A stretch of 64,000 nucleotides of DNA from contig NZ_JAIGNJ010000001.1 in NCBI RefSeq assembly GCF_019711415.1, forward strand, positions 923,001 to 987,000. Reading direction: 5' to 3'. This DNA is from Qipengyuania vesicularis. GTDB taxonomy: Bacteria; Pseudomonadota; Alphaproteobacteria; Sphingomonadales; Sphingomonadaceae. Position numbers and translations under genes: made by a program. Of this stretch, positions 26,343 to 36,496 are shown one piece after another. How positions within the stretch are numbered: position 1 is the stretch's first letter; every line of letters starts with the position of its first letter. A model generated the notes under the pieces. That model made no database searches, had not been told where the DNA came from, and saw nothing but the letters and a program-made list of their open reading frames with translations.

Positions 26343-29300
26343 TCAAGAGACGAGGCGTAAGTGCGAGCCGCCGCGCCGCTTGTCGAGTTGCACCTTGGCA
26401 AGGCCCGGCACGCTTGCCAAGCGTTCTGCGAGTTCGCCATCGAGGTTGAAATTGCGGCCGAGGCGCATGACCGGCTCCTCGTCTCCGCCTAGCCGTAGCG
26501 TCGCGAGTACTTCATCCTTGCCGGACATGGCGGCGGCCAGTTCGCGATGAATTTCGGCAACCGCCGCTTCGTCGAGGATATCGAGAGTAAGGATCATCGG
26601 CGTAGACCCTTTCACTTCCCTCAGCGGCGTGCCGCCGCGCACTGTGATGCGAGGCGGTTCGTCGGGGCTCGGGGAATCGAGTTCCACCTGCAGCAAGACG
26701 CAGGTCTGGTCCTCTGCCCACTTCTGGAAGCGCTCGACCATGCCTTCCTCGAAACAGGCGGCGCTGAACTGGCCAGTCGCATCGGAGAAATCGGCACGGA
26801 TGAAGGGCTTGCCACGGCGCGTCGTGCCCTTGTTTACCTTCTCTACCATGGCAGCCATCACCGCATTCGAGCGACCATCTGCGGGTGCGCCGCCTGCCAT
26901 CAGCGAGGCGTAGTTGCGCGCGCCATTGGCGGACGCGATGTCCTTCCAAGCGGCGACCGGATGAGCGGAGAAGTAGAAGCCGAAGTTCTCGCGCTCGCGC
27001 GCCATGCGTTCGGCCCGCGGCCAGTCCTCGACTTCACGTAGCCGCAGCGTTTCGCCGGGTGCATCATCGCCGCCAAACATGCTGGCCTGTCCGCTCGTGC
27101 GCTCGCGGTCGGCCGCATCGGCGACTGCCAGCAGCATGTCGACGTTTTCGAAGACCTTGGCGCGGTTGGGTTCGAGCGCATCCAGTCCGCCAGCACAGGC
27201 CAAAGCCTCTAGCTGGCGCGAATTCATTGAACCCTTTGGAATGCGTTCGAACAAGTCTTGCAGACTATCGAACCGGCCCGACACTTCGCGTTCGGTGACG
27301 ATCGCTTCCATCGCCTTTTCGCCAACATTGCGAATGCCTGCGAGCGCATAGCGCACGGCGTAGCCATCGTCAGTTTGTTCAACCGTAAATTCGGCTTCGG
27401 ACCTGTTGATGCAGGGCGGCTCGACGGCGATGCCCTGCCGCCGCGCGTCGTCTACGAAAATCGTCAGCTTTTCCGACTGGTGCATGTCGAAGCACATCGA
27501 GGCAGCGAAGAATTCTTCCGGATAATGCGCCTTCAGCCACGCGGTCTGATATGCGAGCAAGGCATAAGCTGCTGCGTGCGATTTGTTGAAGCCGTAGCCT
27601 GCGAACTTGTCAATCAAGTCGAACAACTCGTTCGCCTTGGCCTTCTCGATGCCGCTGACTTCCTTGCACCCGGCGACAAAGCGTTCGCGCTGCGCATCCA
27701 TCTCGGCTTGGACCTTCTTGCCCATTGCGCGGCGCAACAAATCTGCATCGCCGAGCGAGTATCCGGCAAGGATCTGCGCGGCCTGCATGACCTGTTCCTG
27801 GTAGACGAAGATGCCGTAGGTTTCGGACAAGATGCCTTCGAGCTTCTCGTGCGGGTATTCGATCGGCACCTCGCCCGCCTTGCGCTTGCCGAAAAGCGGG
27901 ATGTTGTCCATCGGGCCCGGACGATAGAGCGAGACGAGCGCGATGATGTCGCCGAAGTTTGTCGGCTTCACCGCGGTCAGCGTTCGGCGCATGCCCTCCG
28001 ATTCCAGCTGGAAGACGCCGACGGTATTACCCGCCTTCATCAGCTCGTAGACAGCCGGGTCGTCGAGTTCGAGCTGCGACAAATCGATGGTGATGTCGCG
28101 CTTCTTGAGCAAGTCGGTCGCCTTCTTGAGGACCGACAGCGTCTTCAATCCGAGAAAGTCGAATTTAACGAGCCCGCTGCTCTCGACATTCTTCATGTCG
28201 TACTGCGTCACCGGCATGTCCGAGCGCGGATCGCGATAGAGCGGGACAAGTTTAGCCAGCGGACGGTCGCCAATCACCACGCCGGCCGCGTGGGTCGAGC
28301 TGTTGCGTGGGAAGCCCTCCAGCTGCATGGCGAGGTCGATCAGGCGTTTGACCTCGTTGTCGTTATCGTACTCCGCCTTGAAATCCGCCGCGCCATTCAG
28401 AGCACGCGGCAGTGTCCACGGGTCGGTCGGATGGTTCGGGACCATCTTGCAGATGCGGTCGACATGACCGTAGCTCATCTGGAGAATGCGGCCCGTATCG
28501 CGCAGCACGGCGCGCGCCTTCAGCTTACCGAAGGTGATGATCTGGGCGACGTGATCGTGCCCGTACTTCTGCTGGACATAGCGGATGACCTCGCCACGGC
28601 GGGTTTCGCAGAAGTCGATGTCGAAGTCGGGCATCGACACACGTTCCGGGTTGAGGAAACGTTCGAACAGCAGGCCCAGCTGGATCGGATCGAGATCAGT
28701 AATCGTCAGCGCCCAGGCGACGAGGCTACCCGCACCCGAACCACGGCCCGGCCCCACGGGAATGTCGTGGTCCTTGGCCCATTTGATGAAGTCGGCAACG
28801 ATCAGGAAGTAGCCGGGGAAGCCCATCTGGTTGATGATGCCGACCTCGTAATCGAGCCGGTCGACATAGACCCGGAGCTCCTCGTCGCTCATCTCCCCAT
28901 AGGGCTCGAGCCGCTTGGCGAGGCCCTTGCGCGCGTCCTCCTCCAGCATCCGCGCCTCGCCCTCGAGGTCGCCTGCCAGGCTGGGAAGGATCGGATCACG
29001 ATAGGGCGGCGCATAGGCGCAGCGCTGGGCAATCACCAACGAGTTGGCCGTGGCCTCGGGCAGGTCGTCGAAGGCCTCTTCCATCATGTGGGCGGTCTTG
29101 ACGTAGCTTTCCGGGTTGGACTTGGGCCGCTCCTCCGCATCGATATGGGTCGAATTCGCGATGCACAGCATGGCGTCATGCGCCTTGTACATGTGCGGTT
29201 CGGCGAAATTGGCGGGGTTAGTCGCAACCAGCGGAAGATCGCGGGCGTAGGCGAGATCGATCAGTGCAGCTTCGGCAGCTTCCTCGACCGGATTGCCACG

Positions 29301-29816
29301 CCTTGCGAGTTCGATGTAGAGGCGGCCGGGGAAAAGTGCTTCCAGCTTGTCGAGCATGGCAGTGGCGTGGCTCATCTGACCTTCGGCGAGCAGCCGGGTC
29401 ACCCCGCCCTCGCTCGCGCCGGTGAGCGCAATCAGTCCCTCAGTGCGCCCTTCGAAATCTTCCATCCGGATGTGCGGCTCGAATTCGAGCGGACGGTCGA
29501 GGTGTGCTTTCGAGACAAGATGGCAGAGATTGTCATAGCCCGCCTCGTCCTGAGCGTAGAGCGGGAGGTAGTCGACCGTCCTGCCCTCCTCATCTCGCGC
29601 CACGCCCAGCAACGTACCGGTAATCGGCTGGATGCCTTCCGCCTTGCAGGCATTGGCGAACATGACTGCGCCGTAAAGCCCGTTGCGGTCGGCCATCGCG
29701 ATCGCCGGAAAGCCGCGCTCCTTCGCCAGTTTCGCCATTGCCTTGGGGTCGATCGCCCCTTCGAGCATCGAATAGGCGGACAGCACGCGCAAGGGTACGA
29801 AGGGCTTGTAAGGCAT
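26343..29816 (-). CDS. dnaE: DNA polymerase III alpha subunit
   Basis: The 1157-residue replicative polymerase subunit. The N-terminal PHP domain starts SAYSMLEGAI; the polymerase core has the catalytic carboxylates in MPDFDIDFCETRR, the GPGRGSGAGSLVAWAL strand, the GFNKSHAAAYALLAY segment, then tandem helix-hairpin-helix and an OB domain ending TVRGGTPLREV. Length and layout match DnaE1 rather than the DnaE2 error-prone form, which is shorter and lacks this C-terminus. The start ATG 29816 gives the usual MPYKPFVPLRVLSAYS. It stands alone between the acyl-CoA synthetase and small membrane genes. Confidence 0.97.
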   Translation of the reverse strand: MPYKPFVPLRVLSAYSMLEGAIDPKAMAKLAKERGFPAIAMADRNGLYGAVMFANACKAEGIQPITGTLLGVARDEEGRTVDYLPLYAQDEAGYDNLCHLVSKAHLDRPLEFEPHIRMEDFEGRTEGLIALTGASEGGVTRLLAEGQMSHATAMLDKLEALFPGRLYIELARRGNPVEEAAEAALIDLAYARDLPLVATNPANFAEPHMYKAHDAMLCIANSTHIDAEERPKSNPESYVKTAHMMEEAFDDLPEATANSLVIAQRCAYAPPYRDPILPSLAGDLEGEARMLEEDARKGLAKRLEPYGEMSDEELRVYVDRLDYEVGIINQMGFPGYFLIVADFIKWAKDHDIPVGPGRGSGAGSLVAWALTITDLDPIQLGLLFERFLNPERVSMPDFDIDFCETRRGEVIRYVQQKYGHDHVAQIITFGKLKARAVLRDTGRILQMSYGHVDRICKMVPNHPTDPWTLPRALNGAADFKAEYDNDNEVKRLIDLAMQLEGFPRNSSTHAAGVVIGDRPLAKLVPLYRDPRSDMPVTQYDMKNVESSGLVKFDFLGLKTLSVLKKATDLLKKRDITIDLSQLELDDPAVYELMKAGNTVGVFQLESEGMRRTLTAVKPTNFGDIIALVSLYRPGPMDNIPLFGKRKAGEVPIEYPHEKLEGILSETYGIFVYQEQVMQAAQILAGYSLGDADLLRRAMGKKVQAEMDAQRERFVAGCKEVSGIEKAKANELFDLIDKFAGYGFNKSHAAAYALLAYQTAWLKAHYPEEFFAASMCFDMHQSEKLTIFVDDARRQGIAVEPPCINRSEAEFTVEQTDDGYAVRYALAGIRNVGEKAMEAIVTEREVSGRFDSLQDLFERIPKGSMNSRQLEALACAGGLDALEPNRAKVFENVDMLLAVADAADRERTSGQASMFGGDDAPGETLRLREVEDWPRAERMARERENFGFYFSAHPVAAWKDIASANGARNYASLMAGGAPADGRSNAVMAAMVEKVNKGTTRRGKPFIRADFSDATGQFSAACFEEGMVERFQKWAEDQTCVLLQVELDSPSPDEPPRITVRGGTPLREVKGSTPMILTLDILDEAAVAEIHRELAAAMSGKDEVLATLRLGGDEEPVMRLGRNFNLDGELAERLASVPGLAKVQLDKRRGGSHLRLVS

Positions 29817-29891
29817 CCACTCTAGGTAGGATTTCGGGCGCCAATCTCAAAGCGCGCCAGACCAGTTATTCTCCACCGCTTGTGGAGAACA

Positions 29892-30221
29892 TCAGTCCTC
29901 GGGCGGGGCCGCAATCTTCTTGCGAGTATCCCGGATCGTGGACCATGCACCATAGGCGATGAGCGCGGCGAGGAAGACCCACACCCAGACCGGGATATTT
30001 CGGCCCGCTATGGCGAGATAGATATAGGCCGAAACAAAGAAGAAGCCCGCCAGCATCGTCGGCAGCACGGTCGACTGCCCTGCCCTCGCCCGCTTTACGA
30101 GCCATGCGATCGAGGCAAGAAAGAATGGGATAGCCCCAACGTAAATCCCGCCAAAAATATAGGGGTTTACGCCGTACTCGGCGCCGAGGGAGAGAAACCA
30201 CTGGTTGAAGTCAGCAAGCAT
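29892..30221 (-). CDS. Small four-helix inner-membrane protein
   Basis: A 109-residue membrane protein of unknown function. It has hydrophobic helices at about 19-38, 48-66 and 74-92 and a short basic cytoplasmic tail (DTRKKIAAP). ATG 30221 gives the natural beginning MLADFNQWFLSLGAEYG; the extension upstream would overlap nothing but looks non-coding. It lies 31 bases downstream of the glutathione peroxidase gene, possibly in the same transcript. Confidence 0.65.
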   Translation of the reverse strand: MLADFNQWFLSLGAEYGVNPYIFGGIYVGAIPFFLASIAWLVKRARAGQSTVLPTMLAGFFFVSAYIYLAIAGRNIPVWVWVFLAALIAYGAWSTIRDTRKKIAAPPED

Positions 30222-30252
30222 GACCGGCCTTTCGTCGGCGGAAGGCACAAGG

Positions 30253-30732
30253 TTACAGCAGTTTTTCGATGTCCTTGGCGATCGTAGCAGGCGCGTCGGC
30301 AGGGCCATAGCGCTTCACGACATTGCCTTCGCGGTCGATCAGGAACTTGGTGAAGTTCCACTTGATCGATTTCGAACCCATCAGTCCGGGTGCTTCCGCC
30401 TTCATCCAGTCGAACAGCGGGCTGGCCTGATCGCCATTCACGTCGACTTTCTGCATCAGCGGGAAGGTGAGGCCGAAATTGACCTTGCAGAACTGTTCGA
30501 TCTCGCTGGCGTCCCCCGGTTCCTGATTGCCGAACTGGTCGCAGGGAAACGCCATGACCTCGAAGCCCTGGTCCTTGTAGTCCTGGAACAGCTTTTCAAG
30601 CCCGTCATACTGCGGCGTGAAACCGCATTTGCTCGCCGTGTTCACGACCAGCAGCACCTTGCCGAGTTTCTCCTTGAGATCGAGCTCATCGCCCTTGTTG
30701 GTAGCAACGGTGAAATCGGCGATGGTCGTCAT
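30253..30732 (-). CDS. Glutathione peroxidase-family peroxidase (Cys type)
   Basis: A thiol peroxidase of 159 residues. The catalytic Cys, encoded by TGC and not selenocysteine, is in TASKCGFTPQYDG (about residue 37); the Gln and Trp of the active site are in MAFPCDQFGNQEPG and WNFTKFLIDREG. The Cys-type enzymes mostly use thioredoxin. Start ATG 30732. It follows a secreted hypothetical gene by 7 bases. Detoxifies hydrogen peroxide or lipid hydroperoxides in the cytoplasm. Confidence 0.93.
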   Translation of the reverse strand: MTTIADFTVATNKGDELDLKEKLGKVLLVVNTASKCGFTPQYDGLEKLFQDYKDQGFEVMAFPCDQFGNQEPGDASEIEQFCKVNFGLTFPLMQKVDVNGDQASPLFDWMKAEAPGLMGSKSIKWNFTKFLIDREGNVVKRYGPADAPATIAKDIEKLL

Positions 30733-30739
30733 GAAAAGC

Positions 30740-31264
30740 TCATTCCTTGCGGCGGTAGATCAGGTCGAAGCTGTCGCTCCACGTCACACCGTGATCGGCA
30801 CTGGCCTGACCATACTGGCGAACGCTGCCGTCCCCCTGCACCGAATAGGTCATGCGCACAAGCGATGGATTACCCTCCGCATCCTTGCCCCAATAGCCGG
30901 TGAGCACCATGTTCTCGCCAACAGGTCCGCCATCGAAGAAAACGCGGCCCGGTGCGCCGCCCACCCATAGTTGGTGCCAGCCTCCGGTCGCGGGATCATA
31001 GGCACTGAGACTGGAGCCGGTGCGGCCCTGTAGCGGCATCCACGTCTCACGGATTGCGCAGCCTGCGCTCACCTTCTCGATCCGACTTTCGGCAACCTTG
31101 GCCGGTTCTCCGGTGGCGGCGTTGGGATAAACGTCCCACTCCCCGACCCAGAAGTCGAAAGCCTCGTGATTGGGACCCTCGCAGCGCGGAGGAGCCGGAG
31201 GCGGGGTTGCCGGAGCCTCGGCAGCGGCCGTTTGTGCGACGAGCAAGGTAAGAAACGAGATCAT
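30740..31264 (-). CDS. Secreted protein with FDFWVGEWDV domain, unknown function
   Basis: A 174-residue exported protein. Start ATG 31264 begins a signal peptide (MISFLTLLVAQTAAA) and is better than the in-frame start at 31279. After a Pro-rich linker the domain begins HEAFDFWVGEWDVYPNA, a lipocalin-like barrel signature seen in DUF1579-type proteins. No catalytic residues can be named. It precedes the peroxidase gene in the same direction by 7 bases. Confidence 0.7.
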   Translation of the reverse strand: MISFLTLLVAQTAAAEAPATPPPAPPRCEGPNHEAFDFWVGEWDVYPNAATGEPAKVAESRIEKVSAGCAIRETWMPLQGRTGSSLSAYDPATGGWHQLWVGGAPGRVFFDGGPVGENMVLTGYWGKDAEGNPSLVRMTYSVQGDGSVRQYGQASADHGVTWSDSFDLIYRRKE

Positions 31265-31341
31265 GTGCAGTCCTCCCACTGTGCACTCTAGGAGTGAGCG
31301 AGCAGCGCGCCATCCTCACTCTGCGAACGTCGCATCGGGCG

Positions 31342-31620
31342 CTACGAACGGGGAAAATCTGCCCTTTGGGAGAGCTCTGCCACTTCATCGGCGTGGTACT
31401 CGCGGTCTCCCGCCTTCTCGATGTAGTAATTGGCCCGCTCGTCTTCGGACAATAGGATCATGTGCGTCACAAGTTCTGCGAAAGTACCGCTGCGCAGCCC
31501 CTTCGCCGCATCCAGGACTCCGTCTCCATCGCCAACGCGGTGGAGCGAAGCGCGGTCATCCCACTGGATGCCGGGACGGTGGGTCTCTTCGCCTTTGAAA
31601 GTGCTTGGGTGGTCGGTCAT
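31342..31620 (-). CDS. Small soluble protein of unknown function
   Basis: A 92-residue acidic, cytoplasmic-looking protein. The start at 31620 has a clear GGAGAAATTGC ribosome-binding site; the longer in-frame reading does not. It contains HRVGDGDGVLDAAKGLRSG and ends TEFPRS-like, with no membrane segment and no family I recognise. It stands between lolD and the DUF1579-like gene, with 77 bases before the latter. Confidence 0.6.
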   Translation of the reverse strand: MTDHPSTFKGEETHRPGIQWDDRASLHRVGDGDGVLDAAKGLRSGTFAELVTHMILLSEDERANYYIEKAGDREYHADEVAELSQRADFPRS

Positions 31621-31667
31621 GCAATTTCTCCTTTGCAAGACCAACGGTTTGCGACCCGCCGGGGTCC

Positions 31668-32342
31668 CTATTCGAGAACACCCTCGTGAAGGCGAACCAC
31701 GCGGTCCATGCGTGCGGCGAGGCGCTCGTTGTGCGTAGCGATCAGCGCAGCACTGCCCTCGCCCCTGACCAGCGAGAGGAACTGTTCCAGCACGCGGTCC
31801 GACGTGGCCTCGTCCAGATTACCGGTGGGCTCGTCGGCGAGGACGAGATCGGGCCGGTTTGCGAGGCCGCGTGCTACCGCGACACGCTGCTGTTCGCCGC
31901 CGGAAAGCTGGCTCGGGCGATGATCGAGCCGGTGCTCGAGACCCAAGGCGCTGAGAAGCTCTTCTGCCCGCACCACGGCCTCGCTCCGAGGCTTGCCAGC
32001 TACCAGCTGCGGCAAGACGACATTCTCACGTGCGTCGAAATCCGGCAGCAAGTGATGGAACTGGTATACGAAGCCGAGATGGTCGCGCCGCAGTGTCGTC
32101 CGTGCGTTGGCATCGCTCTTCTCTGCGGAATGACCGGCGATCACGATCTCGCCGCCGAAGCCGCCCTCCAGCAGGCCGACCGCCTGGAGTAGCGTCGATT
32201 TCCCGGAACCGGACGGGCCGAGAAGCGCCACGATTTCCCCGGGCATGACCGACAGATTTACGCCGCGCAGCACATCGATGCGCACCCCGCCCTGCTCGAA
32301 GCTGCGGGTGAGCCCGCGAAGCTCGACAACCGGATTACTCAT
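31668..32342 (-). CDS. lolD: Lipoprotein-releasing ABC transporter ATP-binding subunit
   Basis: A 224-residue ABC ATPase that powers release of outer-membrane lipoproteins from the inner membrane to LolA. Walker A is GPSGSGKST, the ABC signature [14 protein letters not shown], Walker [10 protein letters not shown], and the H-loop is in [11 protein letters not shown]. It overlaps the lolC/E gene stop by eight bases, consistent with cotranslation. Ends close to a gap of 47 bases before a small gene. Confidence 0.95.
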   Translation of the reverse strand: MSNPVVELRGLTRSFEQGGVRIDVLRGVNLSVMPGEIVALLGPSGSGKSTLLQAVGLLEGGFGGEIVIAGHSAEKSDANARTTLRRDHLGFVYQFHHLLPDFDARENVVLPQLVAGKPRSEAVVRAEELLSALGLEHRLDHRPSQLSGGEQQRVAVARGLANRPDLVLADEPTGNLDEATSDRVLEQFLSLVRGEGSAALIATHNERLAARMDRVVRLHEGVLE

Positions 32343-33576
32343 AGCGCAGCACCTGCACCGGATCGGTACTCGCCGCCTTCAGCGCCGGATAGAGCGTGGC
32401 AAGGAAACTCAGGATCAGCGCAAGCCCTACGATCATGGCGATCTCGACCGGATCGGGCTTCGCAGGGATGGCGCTGAGGAACCGGACCTGCGGGTCCCAC
32501 AGCTCGGCACCAGTGAGCCAGCCTATGAAGGCCACGATCTGCTCGCGGAAGCCGAGAACCAGCGCGCCCAGCACGAGGCCGGCAATGGTCCCGATCGCAC
32601 CCACAGTGAAGCCGGTCGTCACGAATATCTTGGTCAGGCTGCGCCGGGTCGCACCCATCGTGCGCATGATCGCGATGTCGCGTGTCTTGGCGCGCACCAG
32701 CATCACGAGGCTGGAAAGAATGTTAAATGCGGCAACCAAGACCATGAAACTCAAGGCAAAGGCCATTGCCACGCGTTCAACCTGCAAGGCTTCGAACAGC
32801 GTGGCATTGATCGTCTTCCAGTCGCGAACGACAGCGCGCCCCTCCAGCGACCGCGTGACGTCAGACAGGATCTCGCCAACCTCGTCGGGATCGGTCACCT
32901 GCACTTCGATCATGCCGATCGCTTCCCCTGTCAGCAGCAATGTCTGCGCGTCGCGCATCGGCATGACCACGAACGCACCGTCGTAATCGTAAACGCCCAC
33001 TTCGAAGATGGCTGCGATCTCGTACCCGACCTGGCGCGGGACGGTGCCGAAAGGCGTCGAGCGGCCCTGCGGATTGATGATCGTGATCGTATCGCCAACC
33101 CGCGCGCCGATATTCTCGGCAAGCCTGGCCCCGACCGCGACTTTGCCCGATCCGGGTTGGAGGGCGTCCATGTTCCCTGCGACAGCCTTCTCGCCGAGGC
33201 CGCGGATATCGTCCTGCGTGTTACCGCGCAGCAGGATTGCCTCCACCCGGCCGTTGAATGTGGTCAGCAGCGGCTGCTCGATCAGAGGCGAGGCCTCGAC
33301 CACGCCGGGAGTCTGCTCGATTTCCTCAAGGACGCTTTCCCAGTTGTCGAGACGCCCACCATAGGCCTGCACGATCGCGTGGCCGTTGAGCCCCACTATC
33401 TTGTCGAGCAACTCGGCGCGAAAGCCGTTCATCACGCTCATCACGATGACCAGCATGGCAACCGACAGCATGACCACCGTGATCGAGATCCCGGCGACGA
33501 GCGCAATAAATGCCTCGCTCCTGCCCGGAAGCAGGTAGCGCTTGGCGATCGTCCATTCGAAAGGTGATAGCAGCAA
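32335..33576 (-). CDS. LolC/LolE-type lipoprotein-releasing permease
   Basis: A 413-residue FtsX-like permease with one N-terminal transmembrane helix ([20 protein letters not shown]), a large periplasmic domain, then three C-terminal helices; partner of lolD. I place the start at the TTG at 33576, preceded by AAGGG eight bases away, giving [18 protein letters not shown], the standard beginning. An open frame continues 150 codons upstream to 34026 but overlaps purF on the other strand and is not Lol sequence. Many alphaproteobacteria have one fused-function LolC/E; there is no second permease here. Confidence 0.88.
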   Translation of the reverse strand: MLLSPFEWTIAKRYLLPGRSEAFIALVAGISITVVMLSVAMLVIVMSVMNGFRAELLDKIVGLNGHAIVQAYGGRLDNWESVLEEIEQTPGVVEASPLIEQPLLTTFNGRVEAILLRGNTQDDIRGLGEKAVAGNMDALQPGSGKVAVGARLAENIGARVGDTITIINPQGRSTPFGTVPRQVGYEIAAIFEVGVYDYDGAFVVMPMRDAQTLLLTGEAIGMIEVQVTDPDEVGEILSDVTRSLEGRAVVRDWKTINATLFEALQVERVAMAFALSFMVLVAAFNILSSLVMLVRAKTRDIAIMRTMGATRRSLTKIFVTTGFTVGAIGTIAGLVLGALVLGFREQIVAFIGWLTGAELWDPQVRFLSAIPAKPDPVEIAMIVGLALILSFLATLYPALKAASTDPVQVLRYE

Positions 33577-33744
33577 GACGGCCCTTGGGTATGGTTGCCT
33601 GTTGGGTTGCGCGTTTAGGCAGAGAATTCTGGCGGCGCAATGAATGCAGGCAAAAACTCCCCCGCCGCGTGGCGGACAAGCCTTGTAATCACGCCGTAAC
33701 ATCGCCATTGGGGCCGCACCGGACGGCAGCGCGGACAGCACCCT

Positions 33745-35232
33745 GTGGACACCTCTTTTGGGAATTGCACCCACCCCTTCCTCGACGCGGATGGAGACAA
33801 GCTGCGCGAGGAATGCGGCGTTTTCGGCGCGATAAACGCAGCCGATGCGGCCGCTGCGACGGCCCTGGGACTCCACGCCCTCCAGCATCGTGGGCAGGAA
33901 GCCGCCGGCATCATCGCCTGGGACGGCGCCGAATTTCGCGCCCGCCGCGGTCTCGGCCACGTCGCCGAGAACTTCTCCTCGCAGGAAGCGATCGCCGAAC
34001 TTCCGGGTCACATGGCCGCCGGTCATGTCCGCTATTCGACCACTGGCGGCGCAGGACTACGCAATGTGCAGCCGCTTTATGCGGACCTCGCAAGCGGCGG
34101 TTTCGCAGTCGCCCATAACGGCAATATCTCGAACGCGGGCAAGCTGCGCGCCGAATTGGTCGGACGCGGTGCCATCTTCCAGTCCACCTCCGACACCGAA
34201 GTCATCATCCACCTGGTGGCGACGAGCCGCTACCCCACGATAGTCGACCGACTGATCGACGCGTTACGCCTGCTCGAGGGTGCCTATGCGCTGATCGTGA
34301 TGACGCCCGAAGGCATGATCGCCTGCCGCGACCCGCTCGGCATCCGCCCGCTGGTGATGGGCCGCATCGGTGATGCGACGCTCTTCGCCAGCGAAAGCGT
34401 CGCCTTCGATGTCGTCGGCGCGGAAATGGTCCGCGAAGTCGAGCCGGGCGAGCTGATCCGGGTCGATTTCAACGGCAATGTCGATTCGCTGCACCCCTTC
34501 GGCACTCACAAGCCGCGCCCCTGCATCTTCGAGCATGTCTATTTCAGCCGCCCCGACAGCTTTTTCGCCGGTCGCAGCGTCTACGAGGCGCGCAAGGCGA
34601 TCGGCGCGGAGCTGGCAAAGGAATCCCTGGTCGAGGCCGATCTCGTGGTACCCGTGCCCGACAGCGGAGTTCCCGCAGCCATCGGATATGCCCAAGAAGC
34701 GGGCATCCCCTTCGAGCTCGGCATTATCCGCTCGCACTACGTCGGGCGCACCTTCATCCAGCCCTCCGACGGCGCGCGCCATGCAGGCGTCAAGCGCAAG
34801 CACAATGCCAACCGCAGTCTCGTCGCTGGAAAACGCATCGTCCTGATCGACGATTCCATCGTGCGCGGCACGACCTCGCTCCAGATCGTCGAGATGATGC
34901 GCGACGCTGGTGCCAAGGAAGTGCACTTCCGCGTCGCCAGCCCACCGACCGCACATAGCTGCTTCTACGGCGTCGACACGCCCGAACGCTCCAAGCTGCT
35001 GGCCGCGCGCATGGATCTCGAGCCGATGCGCGAATTCATCAAGGCTGATAGCCTCGCTTTCGTCTCGATCGACGGCCTCTATCGTGCTGTGGGCGAGAAG
35101 CCGAGGGTCAAGAGCTGCCCGCAATTCTGCGATGCTTGCTTTACGGGCGATTACCCCACGTCTTTGACCGATCTTGCCGCGCGCGAGGAAAAGCAGCGGC
35201 AACTCGCTCTGCCGGTGGACCAGGTAGCCTGA
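33745..35232 (+). CDS. purF: Amidophosphoribosyltransferase
   Basis: The 495-residue first enzyme of purine synthesis, making phosphoribosylamine from PRPP and glutamine. The N-terminal Ntn-hydrolase domain has Cys24 as likely nucleophile after a short propeptide (EECGVFGAINA); the PRPP loop is VLIDDSIVRGTT; C-terminal iron-sulfur cysteines lie in CPQFCDACFTGDYP. The start is GTG 33745 with no strong ribosome-binding site; the real start could be one of few nearby non-ATG codons. Divergent from the lolC/E gene across 168 bases that must hold both promoters. Coupled with guaB (49.1 kb) only by pathway. Confidence 0.96.
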   Translation: MDTSFGNCTHPFLDADGDKLREECGVFGAINAADAAAATALGLHALQHRGQEAAGIIAWDGAEFRARRGLGHVAENFSSQEAIAELPGHMAAGHVRYSTTGGAGLRNVQPLYADLASGGFAVAHNGNISNAGKLRAELVGRGAIFQSTSDTEVIIHLVATSRYPTIVDRLIDALRLLEGAYALIVMTPEGMIACRDPLGIRPLVMGRIGDATLFASESVAFDVVGAEMVREVEPGELIRVDFNGNVDSLHPFGTHKPRPCIFEHVYFSRPDSFFAGRSVYEARKAIGAELAKESLVEADLVVPVPDSGVPAAIGYAQEAGIPFELGIIRSHYVGRTFIQPSDGARHAGVKRKHNANRSLVAGKRIVLIDDSIVRGTTSLQIVEMMRDAGAKEVHFRVASPPTAHSCFYGVDTPERSKLLAARMDLEPMREFIKADSLAFVSIDGLYRAVGEKPRVKSCPQFCDACFTGDYPTSLTDLAAREEKQRQLALPVDQVA

Positions 35233-35233
35233 C

Positions 35234-35950
35234 ATGACCAAGCCGCTCGACGGAAAACTCGCGCTCGTGACAGGCGCCAGCAAGGGCATCGGGGCTTCGA
35301 CTGCCATAGCATTGGCCGAAGCGGGAGCGCATGTGGTGCTGACCGGGCGCGACGTGCGCTCGCTCGAGGCCGTGGAAGACCGGATCCACGAAGCACGCGG
35401 CGCCTCGACCATTGCCCCTGTCGATCTGGCCGAAAGCGACGGCATTGCCCGTCTCGCCTCGGCGATCGCCGGTCGCTGGGACAAACTCGACATTCTGGTG
35501 ATCTCGGCAGCGTACCTGCCAGCGCTGACCCCGGTCACGCAGATCGATGGCAAGCAATTCAGCCAGGCTGTCACCATCAACCTTCTTGCCACACAGGCGC
35601 TGCTCGCCAATTTCGATCCGCTGCTCAAGCGGGCCGATGCAGGTCGCGTTATCGGCCTGACCAGCAGCGTCGGCAAGGATGCGCGGGCCTACTGGTCCGC
35701 CTATGGCGCGACCAAAGCCGCCTTCGACAACCTGCTCGAATCCTATGCGCAGGAGGTCGAGAAGATCGGCAACGTACGCGTCGCAATCCTCGATCCGGGC
35801 GCAACCCGCACCGCGATGCGCGCCAAGGCCTATCCCGGCGAAGACCCGCAAACGGTCAAGCCGCCCGAGGATGTGGCGGCCAGGATCGTGGAGCTGGTGG
35901 TTAACGACTACCCGACCGGCCACCGAGAGCGCGTCGGCGAGTCGAATTAA
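35234..35950 (+). CDS. Short-chain dehydrogenase/reductase
   Basis: A 238-residue classical SDR. The cofactor loop is VTGASKGIGAST; the active-site Ser lies in LTSSVGKD and the YxxxK pair in YWSAYGATKAAF. It starts one base after the purF stop (ATG 35234), so likely in the same transcript, but the substrate is not predictable. GCATGT-type alternatives were not needed. Shares only the fold with the SDRs at 23.3, 51.0 and 61.9 kb. Confidence 0.88.
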   Translation: MTKPLDGKLALVTGASKGIGASTAIALAEAGAHVVLTGRDVRSLEAVEDRIHEARGASTIAPVDLAESDGIARLASAIAGRWDKLDILVISAAYLPALTPVTQIDGKQFSQAVTINLLATQALLANFDPLLKRADAGRVIGLTSSVGKDARAYWSAYGATKAAFDNLLESYAQEVEKIGNVRVAILDPGATRTAMRAKAYPGEDPQTVKPPEDVAARIVELVVNDYPTGHRERVGESN

Positions 35951-36063
35951 CCCTCCGGGGTCACGTCTTCTTAATCCTGTTGCGGCAGTGTCCGATAAAT
36001 GCCGCGCGCGTGGTTGGCGTGCGGGACTCGGTACTCGGAACTCAGGGCAAGAGGTCTTTGCAC

Positions 36064-36411
36064 ATGAACTACCAGACGCAAGATCGCTACACGATGGTCG
36101 CACAGGAAGACCGGTGCGCACCACGTACGAAGATCACCATTCCCGGTCAGCTGCGCGCCAGCGGTGGCCGCGCCTTCCAGACAGTCGTCCACGACCTTTC
36201 GATCTCGGGCTTCTCGGCTGCTGCGATCAATCGCATGCATGAAGGCCAGATGTGCTGGCTGACGCTGCCGGGTCTCGAATCGCTCCAGGCGCAGGTCGTC
36301 TGGTGGGAAAACTGCATGGTCGGCTGCGCTTTCAACGAGCTGCTCTCGCCAATCGTGCATGACAACATCATCGCGCGTTACAGCGGCCAGGGCGCCTACC
36401 GCCCTTACTGA
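36064..36411 (+). CDS. PilZ-domain c-di-GMP-binding protein
   Basis: A 115-residue single PilZ domain. The RxxxR motif is R17-CAP-R21 and the second motif is DLSISGFS (residues 44-51), the two that hold c-di-GMP. The start at 36064 with AAGAGG upstream is preferred; an in-frame upstream version lacks a site. It is transcribed alone, 113 bases after the SDR gene. A likely c-di-GMP receptor controlling motility or EPS; its partner is not identifiable. Confidence 0.88.
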   Translation: MNYQTQDRYTMVAQEDRCAPRTKITIPGQLRASGGRAFQTVVHDLSISGFSAAAINRMHEGQMCWLTLPGLESLQAQVVWWENCMVGCAFNELLSPIVHDNIIARYSGQGAYRPY

Positions 36412-36496
36412 TCCTAGCAAGACAGGCGACGACACCGACAGTCTTGGCGGCGGCCTGATGGGCCTGGCCTGAACCGTGTCCGGATGGCTCGTCGTC

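Noticed and set aside
27258..29825. An 855-codon open frame opposite dnaE
   Set aside because: High G+C third positions keep the antisense frame open; protein is Arg/His/Asp-rich with no domain, and dnaE is unambiguous.
30253..30732. Selenocysteine glutathione peroxidase
   Set aside because: The catalytic position is encoded by TGC, a normal Cys codon.
33577..34026. N-terminal extension of the lolC/E-type gene
   Set aside because: It overlaps purF on the other strand and precedes the standard Lol N-terminus; TTG 33576 has a ribosome-binding site.
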